A stretch of DNA of 64,000 bases, taken from assembly GCA_038561985.1 (NCBI GenBank), contig CP073276.1, positions 1,116,001 to 1,180,000 of the forward strand, in the 5' to 3' direction. Shown piece by piece: positions 63,984 through 64,000 of this stretch. Each line of letters opens with the position of its first letter. Position 1 is the stretch's first letter. The notes under the pieces were generated by a model. The model was not told the origin of the DNA and made no database searches. It saw only the letters and a program-made list of their open reading frames with translations. The translations under genes were made by a program, and so were the position numbers. The stretch comes from Petrimonas sulfuriphila (lineage in GTDB: Bacteria > Bacteroidota > Bacteroidia > Bacteroidales > Dysgonomonadaceae).

Positions 63984-64000
63984 CTATGGACTTATTTTCA

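Overview
The window is chromosomal DNA from a member of the Bacteroidota, most likely order Bacteroidales and close to Dysgonomonadaceae/Porphyromonadaceae. The family placement is inference. The phylum-level evidence is direct: a SusC/SusD pair with its own ECF sigma and FecR anti-sigma factor, Bacteroidetes promoter boxes (TAnnTTTG, twice with a TTTG 19-20 nt upstream), absence of strong Shine-Dalgarno sequences, the long two-domain IspG, and families typical of gut or anaerobic Bacteroidales.

Layout. (1) 1-11969: glycan-degradation cluster. A Tat-type Gfo/Idh oxidoreductase is followed by a tightly packed operon: GH2 beta-galactosidase, DUF4091 lipoprotein, Ser-type sulfatase, a protein fusing two phosphatase folds, and a second sulfatase. 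It looks built for a sulfated, galactose-containing glycan. No SusC/D is present here. (2) 12529-20293: a 7.8 kb integrative element in the 3' end of a CAU-anticodon tRNA gene. It carries a tyrosine integrase, an HTH/excisionase-like protein, a RepA-like ATPase, a zinc-finger primase-like protein, a small terminase-small-subunit-like protein and several unknowns, plus two arrays of about 11-nt periodic repeats, candidate arm sites and its own terminators. It has no capsid, tail or conjugation genes and resembles a phage satellite or minimal replicating island. (3) 20356-40473: mostly housekeeping genes (IS4-type transposase, osmC-like, ispG, VOC protein, MBL hydrolase, aquaporin, fabI, Sua5-type enzyme, S41 protease, YoeB-type toxin-antitoxin pair, dusB, GH29 fucosidase, ABC exporter, dnaG, ilvE, CYTH protein). 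(4) 40474-42636: decayed DNA with a frameshifted pseudogene. (5) 42637-52052: defence island with a YhcG/DUF1016 nuclease-like protein, a HEPN-motif protein and a complete type I restriction-modification system whose HsdS has two almost identical target-recognition halves. (6) 52113-52653: broken IS982-type transposase. (7) 52647-63983: a complete polysaccharide utilisation locus on the minus strand: ECF sigma, FecR, SusC, SusD, FAD oxidoreductase, MFS transporter, GH51 arabinofuranosidase.

How the genes work together. In the last locus the SusC N-terminal STN domain should signal through FecR to the ECF sigma factor, which turns on SusC/SusD; a 16-bp perfect stem-loop after susD probably separates high SusCD expression from lower expression of the enzymes. 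In the integrative element the replication module and repeat arrays suggest autonomous replication after excision, perhaps induced by a helper phage. In the defence island the HEPN and YhcG proteins sit directly upstream of hsdMSR and may act as back-up defences. All functional statements come from motifs read by eye; no database search was run.
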